From DASQZJ01 sp035638775 (lineage in GTDB: Bacteria > Pseudomonadota > Gammaproteobacteria > UBA5335 > SLRW01): 64,000 bases of DNA. The notes beneath the pieces were generated by a model. The model did not search any database and was not told the origin of the DNA. It saw only the letters and a list, made by a program, of their open reading frames with translations. Below are positions 54,207 through 63,212 of this stretch, one piece after another (positions within the stretch are counted from its first letter, which is position 1; every line of letters starts with the position of its first letter). A program made the translations under genes and the position numbers. Location: contig DASQZJ010000064.1 of assembly GCA_035638775.1 (NCBI GenBank), positions 62,001-126,000 of the forward strand. Reading direction: 5' to 3'.

Positions 54207-55681
54207 CGCCCCAGGCCACCATGCTGGCGACCATCGTCGTACCGCTCGCCGCCTCGGTGCTGATCACGCGCGCCGGGCGCTGGCCCAACCTGCGCGAGGC
54301 GATCAGCGTGCTGACCACGCTGGCCCTGTTCGCCCTGGTGGTCAGCCTGCTCCCGTCCGTGCTCGCCGGCCACCGGCCGGCGCTCCAGCTGTTCCGGGTG
54401 CTGCCCGGGATCTCCCTGGGCTTCCGGCTGGAGCCCCTGGGCATGCTCTTCGCCCTGGTCGCGTCGGGCCTGTGGATCGCCACCGCGATTTACAGCATCG
54501 GCTACATGCGCGCCGAGCACGAATCACACCAGACGCGCTTCTACGCGTTCTTCCCGCTGGCGCTGGCCAGCGCCATGGGCATCGCCTTCGCCTCCAACCT
54601 GTTCACCCTGTTCGTTTTCTACGAGGCGCTGACCCTGTCCACCTATCCCCTGGTGATCCACAGGGAGACGCCGGAGGCCCGTCGCGCCGGGCGCGTCTAC
54701 CTGGGGCTGCTGATGGGGACCTCGATCGGGTTGCTGCTGCTGGCGATCGTCTGGACCTGGGCCATCGCGGGCACGCTCAGCTTCCAGCCCGGCGGCATCC
54801 TCGCCGGACGCGTGCGGCACGCCGTGGTCCCGGTGCTGCTCGGGCTGTACCTGTTCGGCATCGGCAAGGCGGCGCTAATGCCCTTCCACCGCTGGCTGCC
54901 GTCGGCCATGGTCGCACCGACTCCCGTCAGCGCCCTGCTGCACGCGGTGGCGGTGGTCAAGGCCGGCGTGTTCACGGTGCTCAAGGTGGTGATCTACGTC
55001 TTCGGCACGCACCTGCTGACGCAGACCGGCGCCAGCGTATGGCTGATGTACGTGGCCGGCTTCACGCTGGTGACCGCCTCGCTGGTCGCGATGCTCCAGG
55101 ACGACCTCAAGGCGCGGCTGGCCTACTCCACCGTCAGCCAACTCTCCTACATCGTGCTCGGCGCCACCCTGGCCACCCGCTGGGGCATCATCGGCGGCAG
55201 CCTGCACCTGGTGATGCACGCCTTCGCCAAGATCACGCTGTTCTTCTGCGCCGGGGCGATCGCGGTCACCACGCACAAGACCCGCGTAAGCGAGCTCAAC
55301 GGCATCGGCCGCCGGATGCCCGTGACCATGCTGGCGTTCCTGCTGGGAACCCTCAGCATCATCGGACTGCCCCCCGGCGGGGGCGCCTGGAGCAAGTGGC
55401 TGCTGGCGATGGGCACCATCGAGGCCCACCGGTACCTGCTGCTGGCGGCGCTGATGCTCAGCTCGCTGCTCAACATCGGCTACCTCATGACCATCGTGGC
55501 GCGCGCCTTCTTCCTGGCTCCCGGGGACGGCGGGGACGTGGCCGGCGTCCGCGAGGCGCCGCTTTTGTGCCTGGTGCCGCTCAGCATCACCGCGCTGGGC
55601 TGCGTGGTGCTGTTCTTCTATGCCCAGCCCATCGTGCACATGCTGATGCCGCTGGTGAACGCGACGGGGAGTGGCGGATGA
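54203..55681 (+). CDS. Antiporter-like NuoL/M/N-type subunit, second of three
   Basis: A 492-residue membrane subunit. The glutamate is in 'LFVFYEALTLSTYPL', the lysine in 'IGKAALMPFHRWLPSAM', and a further lysine in 'AVAVVKAGVFTVLK'. 'RLAYSTVSQLSYIVLGATL' matches the family. It is close in length to MrpD but too short to be MrpA (about 800). The ATG overlaps the previous stop by four bases. It may replace the N-terminal part of MrpA. Confidence 0.88.
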   Translation: MTPQATMLATIVVPLAASVLITRAGRWPNLREAISVLTTLALFALVVSLLPSVLAGHRPALQLFRVLPGISLGFRLEPLGMLFALVASGLWIATAIYSIGYMRAEHESHQTRFYAFFPLALASAMGIAFASNLFTLFVFYEALTLSTYPLVIHRETPEARRAGRVYLGLLMGTSIGLLLLAIVWTWAIAGTLSFQPGGILAGRVRHAVVPVLLGLYLFGIGKAALMPFHRWLPSAMVAPTPVSALLHAVAVVKAGVFTVLKVVIYVFGTHLLTQTGASVWLMYVAGFTLVTASLVAMLQDDLKARLAYSTVSQLSYIVLGATLATRWGIIGGSLHLVMHAFAKITLFFCAGAIAVTTHKTRVSELNGIGRRMPVTMLAFLLGTLSIIGLPPGGGAWSKWLLAMGTIEAHRYLLLAALMLSSLLNIGYLMTIVARAFFLAPGDGGDVAGVREAPLLCLVPLSITALGCVVLFFYAQPIVHMLMPLVNATGSGG

Positions 55682-55911
55682 GCGAACGGCGCGACAGGCG
55701 GAACGGCCGGCGGGCCTTTGCCTGGACCTGGGCGATCGCCGCCCTGACCGTCCTGGCCGGCCTGTTCGTGGGCCGCCGCGCCGATTTCGCCGTGGAGGGC
55801 CTGTTCGGCTTCTACGCCGTCGCCGGCCTGGTCAGCAGTGCGCTGATCGCCGCCGGTGGCGCCCTGATCGCCCGGCTCGCGGGACGCGGAGAGGACTACT
55901 ATGACGGCTGA
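55678..55911 (+). CDS. Small two-helix membrane protein of the Mrp-like operon
   Basis: A 77-residue protein with a basic start (SERRDRRNGRRAF), two hydrophobic segments ('TWAIAALTVLAGLFVG', 'FYAVAGLVSSALIAAGGAL') and a short acidic tail. It overlaps the flanking antiporter genes by four and 11 bases, and its frame lies wholly within the operon, so it is very likely translated. I do not recognise a family. It may be an accessory subunit of the complex. Confidence 0.72.
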   Translation: MSERRDRRNGRRAFAWTWAIAALTVLAGLFVGRRADFAVEGLFGFYAVAGLVSSALIAAGGALIARLAGRGEDYYDG

Positions 55912-57613
55912 CATGCCCGGGTGGCTGCTGCACACCCCGCCGGGCGTGATCCTGGCGGTCGGCGTGCTGCTGGTGCCGTTCCTGCGCGGCCGGGTCCGGG
56001 GAGCCTACATGCTGCTGCTGCCGGTGCTGGGAGCGCTGCACCTGGCGCTGCTGCCGCACGGCACGGCGGGCCACCCCGTGCTGTTCGGCCAGACGCTCAC
56101 GCTGGTCCGCGTGGACGCGCTCAGCCAGGTCTTCGGGTACGTGTTCTACTTCGCCGCCTTCGCCGGGGTGCTGTTCTCGCTCAAGGTGCGCGACCCGATG
56201 CAGCAGGTGGCCTCGCTGGTCTATGCCGGCACCGCGATCGGCGCCGTGTTCGCCGGCGACCTGATCACCCTGTTCGCCTTCTGGGAGCTGACGGCGGTCG
56301 CCTCGGTATTCCTGGTCTGGGCCAGTCGCAGCACGCGCGCCTACGCCGCCGGCCTGCGCTACCTGCTGGTCCAGATCACCTCCGGCGTGCTGCTGCTGTC
56401 CGGGGGTGCCGTGCGCTTCGTCCAGACCGGCTCGATCGGTTTCGACCACATGACCCTGGCCGGTCTGGGCTCGATCCTGCTGTTCCTGGCCTTCGGCATC
56501 AAGGCCGCCTTTCCGCTGCTGCACAACTGGCTCACCGATGCCTACCCCGAAGCCACGCCGGGGGGCTCGGTATTCCTGAGCGTGTTCACCACCAAGATGG
56601 CGATCTACGCGCTGGCGCGGGGCTTTGCCGGGACCGAGATCCTGATCTGGATCGGCGTGGCGACGGTGATCTTCACCCTGATCTATGCCGCGGTGGAGAA
56701 CGACCTGCGGCGGGTGCTCGGCTACTGCCTGATCAACCAGCTGGGCTTCATGGTCATCGGCATCGGCATCGGCACGCAGCTGGGGATCGACGGCGCAGCC
56801 GCGCACGCCGTCAGCCATGTGCTGTACAAGAGTCTGCTGTTCATGTGCATGGGCGCGGTGATGACACGAACCGGCACGGCACGGGCCACCGAGCTGGGCG
56901 GCCTTTACCGGTCCATGCCCTGGACCACGACTTTCTGCATCCTGGCTTCGCTCGGCATGTCGGCGCCGCTGTTCGCCGGCTATACCAGCAAGGCACTGTT
57001 GCTCAAGGCCGCCGCGGACACGCATCACGAGTGGGTGTGGCTGGTACTGGTATTCGGCGCCGCCGGGATCTTCCTGCTCGCCGGCGTGAAGGTCGTGTGG
57101 TACGCCTTCTTCAACCGCGATGCCGGGCTCGAGGTGGCGGAGGCGCCGCGCAACATGCTGCTGGCCATGGCGATCACCGCGGGCGCCCTGCTGGCGATCG
57201 GGGTGCACCCCGCGATCGTCTGGAACCTGCTGCCCTACCCCGTGCACGACAACCCGTATACGCCCGGCCACGTGCTCGGCACCCTGCAGCTGCTGGCCCT
57301 GACCGTCGCGGGCTTCGCACTGCTGCTGCGCACCGGGCTGTGGCCCCGGCCGGGCCGGCGTATCCTGCTGGACTCCGACTGGATCTACCGGCGGGCCCTG
57401 CCGGCCACCGTGACCGCGTTCCTGGGCACGGGAGGGCGGGCCTGGCAGGGATTCAAGGAGGCCGGGATCACCATCTTCGGCGGAACCGTCACCCTGCTCG
57501 CGCGTCACCACGGGCCGCAGGGCCGCCTGGCCCGCACCTGGCCCACGGGCAGCATGGTGCTGTGGGTCGCGGTGCTGCTGGCGCTGTACCTGGTGCTCTA
57601 CTACTTCCGCTGA
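55901..57613 (+). CDS. Antiporter-like NuoL/M/N-type subunit, third of three
   Basis: A 570-residue membrane subunit. The glutamate is in 'LFAFWELTAVASVFL', the lysine in 'LAFGIKAAFPLLHNWLTDAY', and a later lysine in 'SVFTTKMAIYALARG'. 'RRVLGYCLINQLGFMVIGIG' is typical. It carries a longer C-terminal region (after about residue 470) with an amphipathic stretch and a final helix, like NuoL. It ends only seven bases from the convergent dnaQ gene. It probably forms a third ion channel in the complex. Confidence 0.88.
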   Translation: MTADMPGWLLHTPPGVILAVGVLLVPFLRGRVRGAYMLLLPVLGALHLALLPHGTAGHPVLFGQTLTLVRVDALSQVFGYVFYFAAFAGVLFSLKVRDPMQQVASLVYAGTAIGAVFAGDLITLFAFWELTAVASVFLVWASRSTRAYAAGLRYLLVQITSGVLLLSGGAVRFVQTGSIGFDHMTLAGLGSILLFLAFGIKAAFPLLHNWLTDAYPEATPGGSVFLSVFTTKMAIYALARGFAGTEILIWIGVATVIFTLIYAAVENDLRRVLGYCLINQLGFMVIGIGIGTQLGIDGAAAHAVSHVLYKSLLFMCMGAVMTRTGTARATELGGLYRSMPWTTTFCILASLGMSAPLFAGYTSKALLLKAAADTHHEWVWLVLVFGAAGIFLLAGVKVVWYAFFNRDAGLEVAEAPRNMLLAMAITAGALLAIGVHPAIVWNLLPYPVHDNPYTPGHVLGTLQLLALTVAGFALLLRTGLWPRPGRRILLDSDWIYRRALPATVTAFLGTGGRAWQGFKEAGITIFGGTVTLLARHHGPQGRLARTWPTGSMVLWVAVLLALYLVLYYFR

Positions 57614-57620
57614 GCCCGGC

Positions 57621-58367
57621 TCAGTCCGCGGGGTCCCGCTCCAGGGCATGCCAGACGCAGCGGCCGCCGCTGGCTTCAGCGACGGCCTCGAGCCGGCGGG
57701 CATGCTCGGCCAGCTCCTCCTCGCTCGCACGCACGACGCGCAGGGGGGTGCCCGTCCGCACCACCGGTCGGTGCGGCGACGCGCCGCCGGGGCCCGCACC
57801 GCCGTCGGACGTCCGCCCGCCCTGCGCTCCGTCGAGCGACAGCGCCACCTGGCCGCCGGTCATGGCCAGGTAGACGTCGGCCAGGATCTCCGCGTCCAGC
57901 AGCGCCCCGTGCAGCTGCCGCTGGCTGTTGTCGATCTCGTAGCGCCGGCACAGGGCATCGAGGCTGTTCTTCTGCCCCGGGTGCAGCCGCCGGGCCATTT
58001 CCAGCGTGTCCAGGATGCGGCAGCGCTGCGCGATGTCCTCCACCTCGCTCCCGACGCGCCGCAGCTCGTGGTTGATGAAGCCGACGTCGAAGGGCGCGTT
58101 GTGGATCACGAGCTCGGCGCCGTCCAGGAACCCGAGCAGCTCCGGGACGATGTCGACGAAGCGCGGCTTGTCCCGCAGCTGCTCCAGGGTCAGGCCGTGC
58201 ACCTCGACGGCACCCTCGTCGATGTCCCGCTCGGGATTGAGGTACTCGTGGAAGCGCCGGCCGGTGAAACGCCGGCTCACCAGCTCCACGCAGCCGATCT
58301 CGATGATCCGGTGCCCGGCCTCCGGTTCCAGGCCGGTGGTCTCCGTATCCAGCACGATCTGGCGCAT
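57621..58367 (-). CDS. dnaQ: DNA polymerase III epsilon subunit (proofreading exonuclease)
   Basis: A 248-residue DEDDh exonuclease. ExoI is 'IVLDTETTGLEPEAGHRI' (Asp and Glu of DTE), ExoII is 'LVIHNAPFDVGFINHEL', and ExoIII is 'QLHGALLDAEILADVYL' (His and Asp). The C-terminal region is rich in Gly and Pro and would bind the alpha subunit. It lies 16 bases after rnhA on the same strand. In E. coli these two genes are divergent, so the order here is altered although the neighbours are the same. Confidence 0.93.
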   Translation of the reverse strand: MRQIVLDTETTGLEPEAGHRIIEIGCVELVSRRFTGRRFHEYLNPERDIDEGAVEVHGLTLEQLRDKPRFVDIVPELLGFLDGAELVIHNAPFDVGFINHELRRVGSEVEDIAQRCRILDTLEMARRLHPGQKNSLDALCRRYEIDNSQRQLHGALLDAEILADVYLAMTGGQVALSLDGAQGGRTSDGGAGPGGASPHRPVVRTGTPLRVVRASEEELAEHARRLEAVAEASGGRCVWHALERDPAD

Positions 58368-58383
58368 TCCCGCCTCCCGTCGC

Positions 58384-58836
58384 TCAGGCGCGGGCCCGGC
58401 CCGTCACCTCGTCCACGCCGCGGTTGGCCAGGGCGTCCGCACGCTCGTTGCCGTCGTTTCCCTGGTGACCGCGCACCCAGTGCCACCGGATCCGGTGGCG
58501 TGCGGCCAGCTCGTCCAGGCGCCGCCACAGGTCCTCGTTCTTCACCGGCTTGCGGCCCGCCGTGCGCCAGCCGTTACGACGCCAGTTGGCAAGCCACCGG
58601 GTAATGCCGTCGCGCAGATAGCGCGAATCGGTGTACAGGTCGACCGTGCACGGGCGCCGGAGCGCTTCCAGTCCCCGGATCGCCGCGGTCAGCTCCATGC
58701 GGTTGTTGGTGGTATCGGGCTCGCCCCCGTGCAGCGTCTTCTCGTGCCGGCCGTAGCGCATCAGCACGCCCCAGCCGCCCGGACCCGGGTTGCCGCGGCA
58801 GGCGCCGTCGGTGTAGATGGTCACGTTGCGGCTCAA
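58384..58836 (-). CDS. rnhA: Ribonuclease HI
   Basis: A 150-residue RNase HI. The catalytic carboxylates are Asp in 'IYTDGACRGNPGPGGW', Glu in 'NNRMELTAAIRGLEAL', Asp in 'LYTDSRYLRDGI' and Asp in 'NERADALANRG', with His in 'VRGHQGNDG'. There is no ATG near the true start. The TTG at 58836 overlaps the methyltransferase stop in a TTGA arrangement and gives the right length. A GTG at 58824 is the alternative. Confidence 0.9.
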   Translation of the reverse strand: MSRNVTIYTDGACRGNPGPGGWGVLMRYGRHEKTLHGGEPDTTNNRMELTAAIRGLEALRRPCTVDLYTDSRYLRDGITRWLANWRRNGWRTAGRKPVKNEDLWRRLDELAARHRIRWHWVRGHQGNDGNERADALANRGVDEVTGRARA

Positions 58837-59594
58837 TGCGACTGCCTGTGGCTGCCGGCCAGCGCCGGAGCGGCGACCGCGCGCCGCAGCCGACGGCGCG
58901 GCCGGATGGGGGTCAGCGTGCACACGCGCTTGCGAGCGAGCAGCATATAGGCGCCGGGCATCAGGGGCCAGATGCGCGGTCCGGCGCGTTCCATGAACGC
59001 CAGGCGCTCCAGCAGCCGCCGGTTGCCGACCGGCAGCCGGTAGAAGTAGCGGCGCGCCTGCACGATGTCGTAGCCCAGCAGCGACAGCCAGTCACGAATA
59101 CGCCGTTCTCCCAGCAGCCGCGCCGACCACGGGGGCTCGCCGCGGTCGCGGTGCAGCAGCTTGCGCAGCCCCCACAGGCCCCACGGGTTGAACGCCAGCA
59201 CCACGACGTGACCCTGCGCAACCAGGATCCGGTCCACCTCGCGCAGCAGCCGGTGCGGATGCTCGGTGAATTCGAGCGTATGGGGAAGGACTACCGCGTC
59301 GACGCTCTCCGACTGGAACGGCAGCTGATCGAGCCGGGCACGCACTTCGGCCTGGGACCCGTCGGGACCTACGCGGTAGCGGTTCAGCACCTTGAGGTCG
59401 CCCAGCAGCTCGCGTTCGGGGCCCCAGTAGCCGAGCTGCAGGGCAAAAAAACCGAACACGCCGGGGAGATACTCTCTCAGCAGGGAGAGCTCGGCCTGGT
59501 ACACGCGCTGCCCGAGCGGCCTGCGCAGCCACTGCTCCAGCGTCTGGCCGTGTTCCGCGCGTACTCCCTTCACCGTGTCCACCGTGGCTGCCAC
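58833..59594 (-). CDS. SAM-dependent methyltransferase-like protein (YafS type)
   Basis: A 253-residue class I methyltransferase-like protein. 'LPFQSESVDAVVLPHTLEF' and 'HPHRLLREVDRILVAQGHV' are motif IV/V-like. The glycine-rich SAM motif I is poorly kept; the region reads 'FFALQLGYWG'. It lies between gloB and rnhA, as yafS does in E. coli. Its substrate is unknown. A family resemblance to YafS rests on position and the acidic loop. Confidence 0.72.
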   Translation of the reverse strand: MAATVDTVKGVRAEHGQTLEQWLRRPLGQRVYQAELSLLREYLPGVFGFFALQLGYWGPERELLGDLKVLNRYRVGPDGSQAEVRARLDQLPFQSESVDAVVLPHTLEFTEHPHRLLREVDRILVAQGHVVVLAFNPWGLWGLRKLLHRDRGEPPWSARLLGERRIRDWLSLLGYDIVQARRYFYRLPVGNRRLLERLAFMERAGPRIWPLMPGAYMLLARKRVCTLTPIRPRRRLRRAVAAPALAGSHRQSH

Positions 59595-59776
59595 CCGGGC
59601 CGGCCGGCTCTTCCCGGCGGCTGCTGCGACTTACCAATCTTCCAGAAGGTATCTCCCGGGGGAATACTAACCCGGTCCGGGGCGGTACCGCATCCCGGCG
59701 CTGCCGTCGGCCTGTTGGGCGAAATCACGGCCGGCCGTCAATTGACCGCCCGTGCCGGGCCTGTCACCATTTTGCC

Positions 59777-60547
59777 ATGCTCGAGTATCATCCTGTTCGC
59801 GCGTTCCGCGACAACTATATCTGGATGCTGCGTCGACCCGGAGCGGAGGCCTGCGTGGCGGTCGATCCGGGCGATGCCGCCCCCGTGCGCGACTACCTGG
59901 GACGCAAGGACCTGGCGCTGGCCGCGATCCTGGTCACCCACCATCATCCGGACCACGTCGGCGGCGTCGCCAGCCTGGCGGACGCGTTCGACGTGCCGGT
60001 CTTCGGGCCGGCGGGCGAAAGCATCCCGGCGTGCAGCAATCCCGTTTCCGGCGGTGACGTGGTCGAGCCGCCGACGCTGGCGACGAGCTTCCGGGTGATC
60101 GACATCCCGGGCCATACCGCCGGTCACATCGCCTACCACGGCGACGGCAGCCTGCTCTGCGGCGACACGCTGTTCGCGGTCGGCTGCGGGCGGCTGTTCG
60201 AGGGAACGCCCGACCAGATGCGCCAATCCCTCGACCGGCTGCGCAGTCTGCCCCCGGAAACCGCGATATACTGCGGACACGAATACACGCTCAAGAACAT
60301 CCGCTTCGCGCTGGCAGTGGAGCCGGACAACCCGGCGTTGCAGGCGAGGCAGGAGGAAGCCCGGCAACGGCGCGATGAAGACATGCCGACGCTTCCCAGC
60401 CGCATGGGGGCGGAGCTCGACACCAACCCGTTCCTGCGCTGGGACCGGCCGGAGGTCAGGGCCGCGGCGGAGAAGCACGCGGGGCACGCGCTGGGCGGCG
60501 ACACGGAGGTATTCGCAGAGCTGCGCAGGTGGAAGGACAACTTCTAG
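59777..60547 (+). CDS. gloB: Hydroxyacylglutathione hydrolase (glyoxalase II)
   Basis: A 256-residue metallo-beta-lactamase-fold enzyme that cleaves S-lactoylglutathione. The metal site is 'VTHHHPDHVGGVASL', with further ligands in 'IPGHTAGHIAYHGDG', 'LLCGDTLFAVGCGR' and 'IYCGHEYTLKN'. The C-terminal glutathione-binding helices begin near 'LQARQEEARQRRDEDM'. It is divergent from the methyltransferase gene across 182 bases. Confidence 0.93.
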   Translation: MLEYHPVRAFRDNYIWMLRRPGAEACVAVDPGDAAPVRDYLGRKDLALAAILVTHHHPDHVGGVASLADAFDVPVFGPAGESIPACSNPVSGGDVVEPPTLATSFRVIDIPGHTAGHIAYHGDGSLLCGDTLFAVGCGRLFEGTPDQMRQSLDRLRSLPPETAIYCGHEYTLKNIRFALAVEPDNPALQARQEEARQRRDEDMPTLPSRMGAELDTNPFLRWDRPEVRAAAEKHAGHALGGDTEVFAELRRWKDNF

Positions 60548-60616
60548 GCCGCCGGCTCCCGGGCACGCCAAAACCAGAACAACCCGAGGTCAGCCAACAG
60601 GTCCGGCGGCAACACC

Positions 60617-62275
60617 ATGACTATCTCGACGCGCGTCCTCACCCGCCTCGCAGCGAGCCTGCTGACCCCCGTCCTGTTCGCTCTCGGCCTCGGCGGCTGC
60701 AGCATGGCCCACCTCACATCCGCATCGGGCGCCTCCCCCACGCCATCCGGAACGGCATCCGACGGCAGCTCCTCGGCGGCCGCCGCGATCGGCGGCAACG
60801 GCGCCGCCGTCGCACCGACGGCGCAAGAGCAGGCGGTCGCCGCGACCGATGCCGCGCCCGCCAATGACAGTCCGCCCGACACGATCTGGCCGGTGCTGCG
60901 CGCCGGTTTCCGCCTGCCGGGCAAGGACCGCACGGCGGTGCGTGAGGAGCTTGCGAGGTACGCCGCCCACCCGGGGACGGTGGAGATCATGCTCCAGCGT
61001 GCCGAGCCGTACCTCTACATGATCACGCAGCAGATCCGCAAGCGCGGAATGCCCACGGAGCTGGCCCTGCTGCCCGCCGTGGAGAGCGGCTACGACCCCT
61101 TCGCCTACTCGCAGGGACGCGCCGCCGGCCTGTGGCAGTTCATCCCCGGGACGGCCCGTCGCTTCGGACTGCGCCAGAGCTGGTGGTTCGACGGGCGCAG
61201 GGACATACCGGATTCCACCCGCGCGGCGCTCGATTACCTGCAGGGCCTGGCCGATGACTTCGACGGCAACTGGCTGCTGGCGCTGGCCTCCTACAACGCC
61301 GGCCGCGGCCGCATCGACGCGCAGTTGCGGGCCAACCGCCGCCGGCACCGGCCCCAAACGTTCTGGGACATTTCCCTGCCCGACGAGACCACGCGCTACG
61401 TGCCCAAGCTCCTGGCATTGAGCGTGATCATTTCGGACCCTTCCCGCTACGGAGTGAGGCTCCCGCCGATCCCGGACAGGCCGTACCTGGAGACCGTGCG
61501 GCTGAAGAGCCAGATCGACCTGGCCAAGGCGGCCCGCATGGCCGGCATCAGCCTGGCCGACCTGTATCGCTACAACCCGGGCTACAACCGCTGGGCGACG
61601 GCACCGCACGGGCCCCATCGGCTGCTTGTGCCGGTCGCGGACGCCCGCGACCTGCGCCGTCACCTGGCGCAGCTGGACCCGTCGCAGCGGGTGCAGTGGG
61701 TGCGGCACCGCATCCGCCGGGGCGAGACCCTGAACCGGCTCGCAAAACGCTCCCACACGACCGTGGCGCTGCTGCAGAGGGTGAACCACATCCACGGCCG
61801 GATCATTCGCGCCGGCCATCACATCCTGCTGCCCGAGCCCAGCAAGAAGCTCAGCCGCTACACCCTCAGCGAGTACCAGCGTCTGCGCCGCCTCAAGGAG
61901 CGGCCGCACGGGGCACGCAAGCGGATGCACGTGGTGCGTCGGGGCGATTCGCTGTGGAGCATCGCGCGGCGCTACGGCGTCCGTGTCTCGCGGCTGGCCC
62001 GCTGGAACGGCATGGCGCCGGGAGACACCCTGCACACGGGCACCCGCCTGGTGATCTGGACCGGTGACGCATTCGCCTCGACCGAGCCCGCCCGTCGGTT
62101 GCGGACCGTGCATTACACCGTCCACCGCGGGGATTCGCTTTCGCGCATCTCGCAGCGCTTCAACGTCAGCGTCGCGCAGCTGCGCGACTGGAATGACATC
62201 AGCCGCGGGGAGTACCTGCAGCCGGGCCAGCAGCTGGTGCTGCACGTCGACGTTCTGGCCCAGTCGGGCGGCTGA
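60617..62275 (+). CDS. mltD: Membrane-bound lytic murein transglycosylase D with three LysM domains
   Basis: A 552-residue lipoprotein. The lipobox is L-G-G-C with Cys28, followed by a low-complexity Ala/Ser linker. The lytic transglycosylase core has the catalytic glutamate at Glu156 in 'LLPAVESGYDPFAYS' and 'GLWQFIPGTARRFGL'. Three LysM repeats follow, marked 'RIRRGETLNRLAKR', 'VVRRGDSLWSIARRYG' and 'TVHRGDSLSRISQRFN'. It cleaves peptidoglycan in the periplasm. It lies 69 bases after gloB, the same pairing seen in other gammaproteobacteria. Confidence 0.93.
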   Translation: MTISTRVLTRLAASLLTPVLFALGLGGCSMAHLTSASGASPTPSGTASDGSSSAAAAIGGNGAAVAPTAQEQAVAATDAAPANDSPPDTIWPVLRAGFRLPGKDRTAVREELARYAAHPGTVEIMLQRAEPYLYMITQQIRKRGMPTELALLPAVESGYDPFAYSQGRAAGLWQFIPGTARRFGLRQSWWFDGRRDIPDSTRAALDYLQGLADDFDGNWLLALASYNAGRGRIDAQLRANRRRHRPQTFWDISLPDETTRYVPKLLALSVIISDPSRYGVRLPPIPDRPYLETVRLKSQIDLAKAARMAGISLADLYRYNPGYNRWATAPHGPHRLLVPVADARDLRRHLAQLDPSQRVQWVRHRIRRGETLNRLAKRSHTTVALLQRVNHIHGRIIRAGHHILLPEPSKKLSRYTLSEYQRLRRLKERPHGARKRMHVVRRGDSLWSIARRYGVRVSRLARWNGMAPGDTLHTGTRLVIWTGDAFASTEPARRLRTVHYTVHRGDSLSRISQRFNVSVAQLRDWNDISRGEYLQPGQQLVLHVDVLAQSGG

Positions 62276-62305
62276 CATCGCGCCGGTGCCGCGGCGAACG
62301 AGAGC

Positions 62306-62360
62306 TTGAAAGGAGATTCGTCCTTCCGCTATTTTCCCGCTCTGGCGGGGAATCTCCCCG
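62306..62360 (+). promoter_or_regulatory. Candidate promoter and leader hairpin of fabI
   Basis: TTGAAA (62306-62311, five of six) is followed after 18 bases by TATTTT (62330-62335, four of six). CGGGGA (62346-62351) and TCCCCG (62355-62360) form a 6-bp stem with a 3-base loop just downstream of the inferred start. The gap between mltD and fabI is 122 bases. Confidence 0.45.
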
Positions 62361-62397
62361 TACCGCCACATCGGTCGTCAACGAGCAAGGAACAGCC

Positions 62398-63186
62398 ATG
62401 GGATTCCTGTCCGGCAAGCGCGCCCTGATCACGGGCGTGGCCAGCAACCGCTCCATCGCCTGGGGCATCGCCCGCGCCATGCACCGCGAAGGCGCGGAGC
62501 TCGCCTTCACCTACCCCAACGACAAGCTGCGCCCGCGGGTGGAGAAGTTCGCGGCCGAGCTGGACTCCCGGCTGTGCTTCCCCTGTGACGTCACCCTGGA
62601 CGAGGAGATCGACGGCCTGTTCCGCTCCCTGGGCGAGCACTGGGACGGGCTGGACATCCTGGTGCACTCGATCGGCTTCGCCCCGCGCGAGGCACTGGAG
62701 GGCCGCTACATCGACGCGGTCACCCGGGAGAGCTATCGCGTCGCCCACGACGTCAGCGCCTACAGCTTCGCGGCACTGGCGCGCGGTGCCCGCCCGATGA
62801 TGCAGGGCCGCAACGGGGCCATGCTCACGATGACCTACATGGGATCGGTACGGGCGGTGCCCAGCTACAACGTGATGGGGCCCGCCAAGGCGAGCCTGGA
62901 GGCGAACGTGCGCTTTCTGGCCTACGATCTCGGCCCGGAAGGCATCCGGGTCAACGCGATCTCGGCCGGTCCGATCAAGACACTGGCGGCGGCCGGCATC
63001 AGCGGGATTCGCAGCATGCTGGCCCAGGCCGAGCGCGCCGCGCCGCTGCGCCGCAACATCACCATCGACGAGGTCGGCAACGTCGCCGCCTTCCTGTGCT
63101 CCAACCTCGCCTCTGCCGTCACCGGCGAAATCACTTACGTGGACGCCGGTTACAACATCCTGGGGCTGGTGGCCGAAAGCGAGTAG
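62398..63186 (+). CDS. fabI: Enoyl-[acyl-carrier-protein] reductase (NADH)
   Basis: A 262-residue short-chain dehydrogenase of fatty-acid elongation. It begins 'GFLSGKRALITGVASNRSIA', with the FabI G-x-x-x-x-x-S-I-A nucleotide-binding motif. Active-site residues are Tyr147 and Tyr157 with Lys164 ('YNVMGPAKAS'). 'HSIGFAP' and 'AGPIKTLAAAGI' are also diagnostic. AAGGAA lies ahead of the ATG. Confidence 0.95.
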   Translation: MGFLSGKRALITGVASNRSIAWGIARAMHREGAELAFTYPNDKLRPRVEKFAAELDSRLCFPCDVTLDEEIDGLFRSLGEHWDGLDILVHSIGFAPREALEGRYIDAVTRESYRVAHDVSAYSFAALARGARPMMQGRNGAMLTMTYMGSVRAVPSYNVMGPAKASLEANVRFLAYDLGPEGIRVNAISAGPIKTLAAAGISGIRSMLAQAERAAPLRRNITIDEVGNVAAFLCSNLASAVTGEITYVDAGYNILGLVAESE

Positions 63187-63212
63187 CGATCCGCCGGCGG
63201 GTCCGGTGCGCG

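Noticed and set aside
57614..57620. Terminator between the antiporter operon and dnaQ
   Set aside because: Only seven bases separate the stop codons and no stem can form there; transcripts probably overlap.
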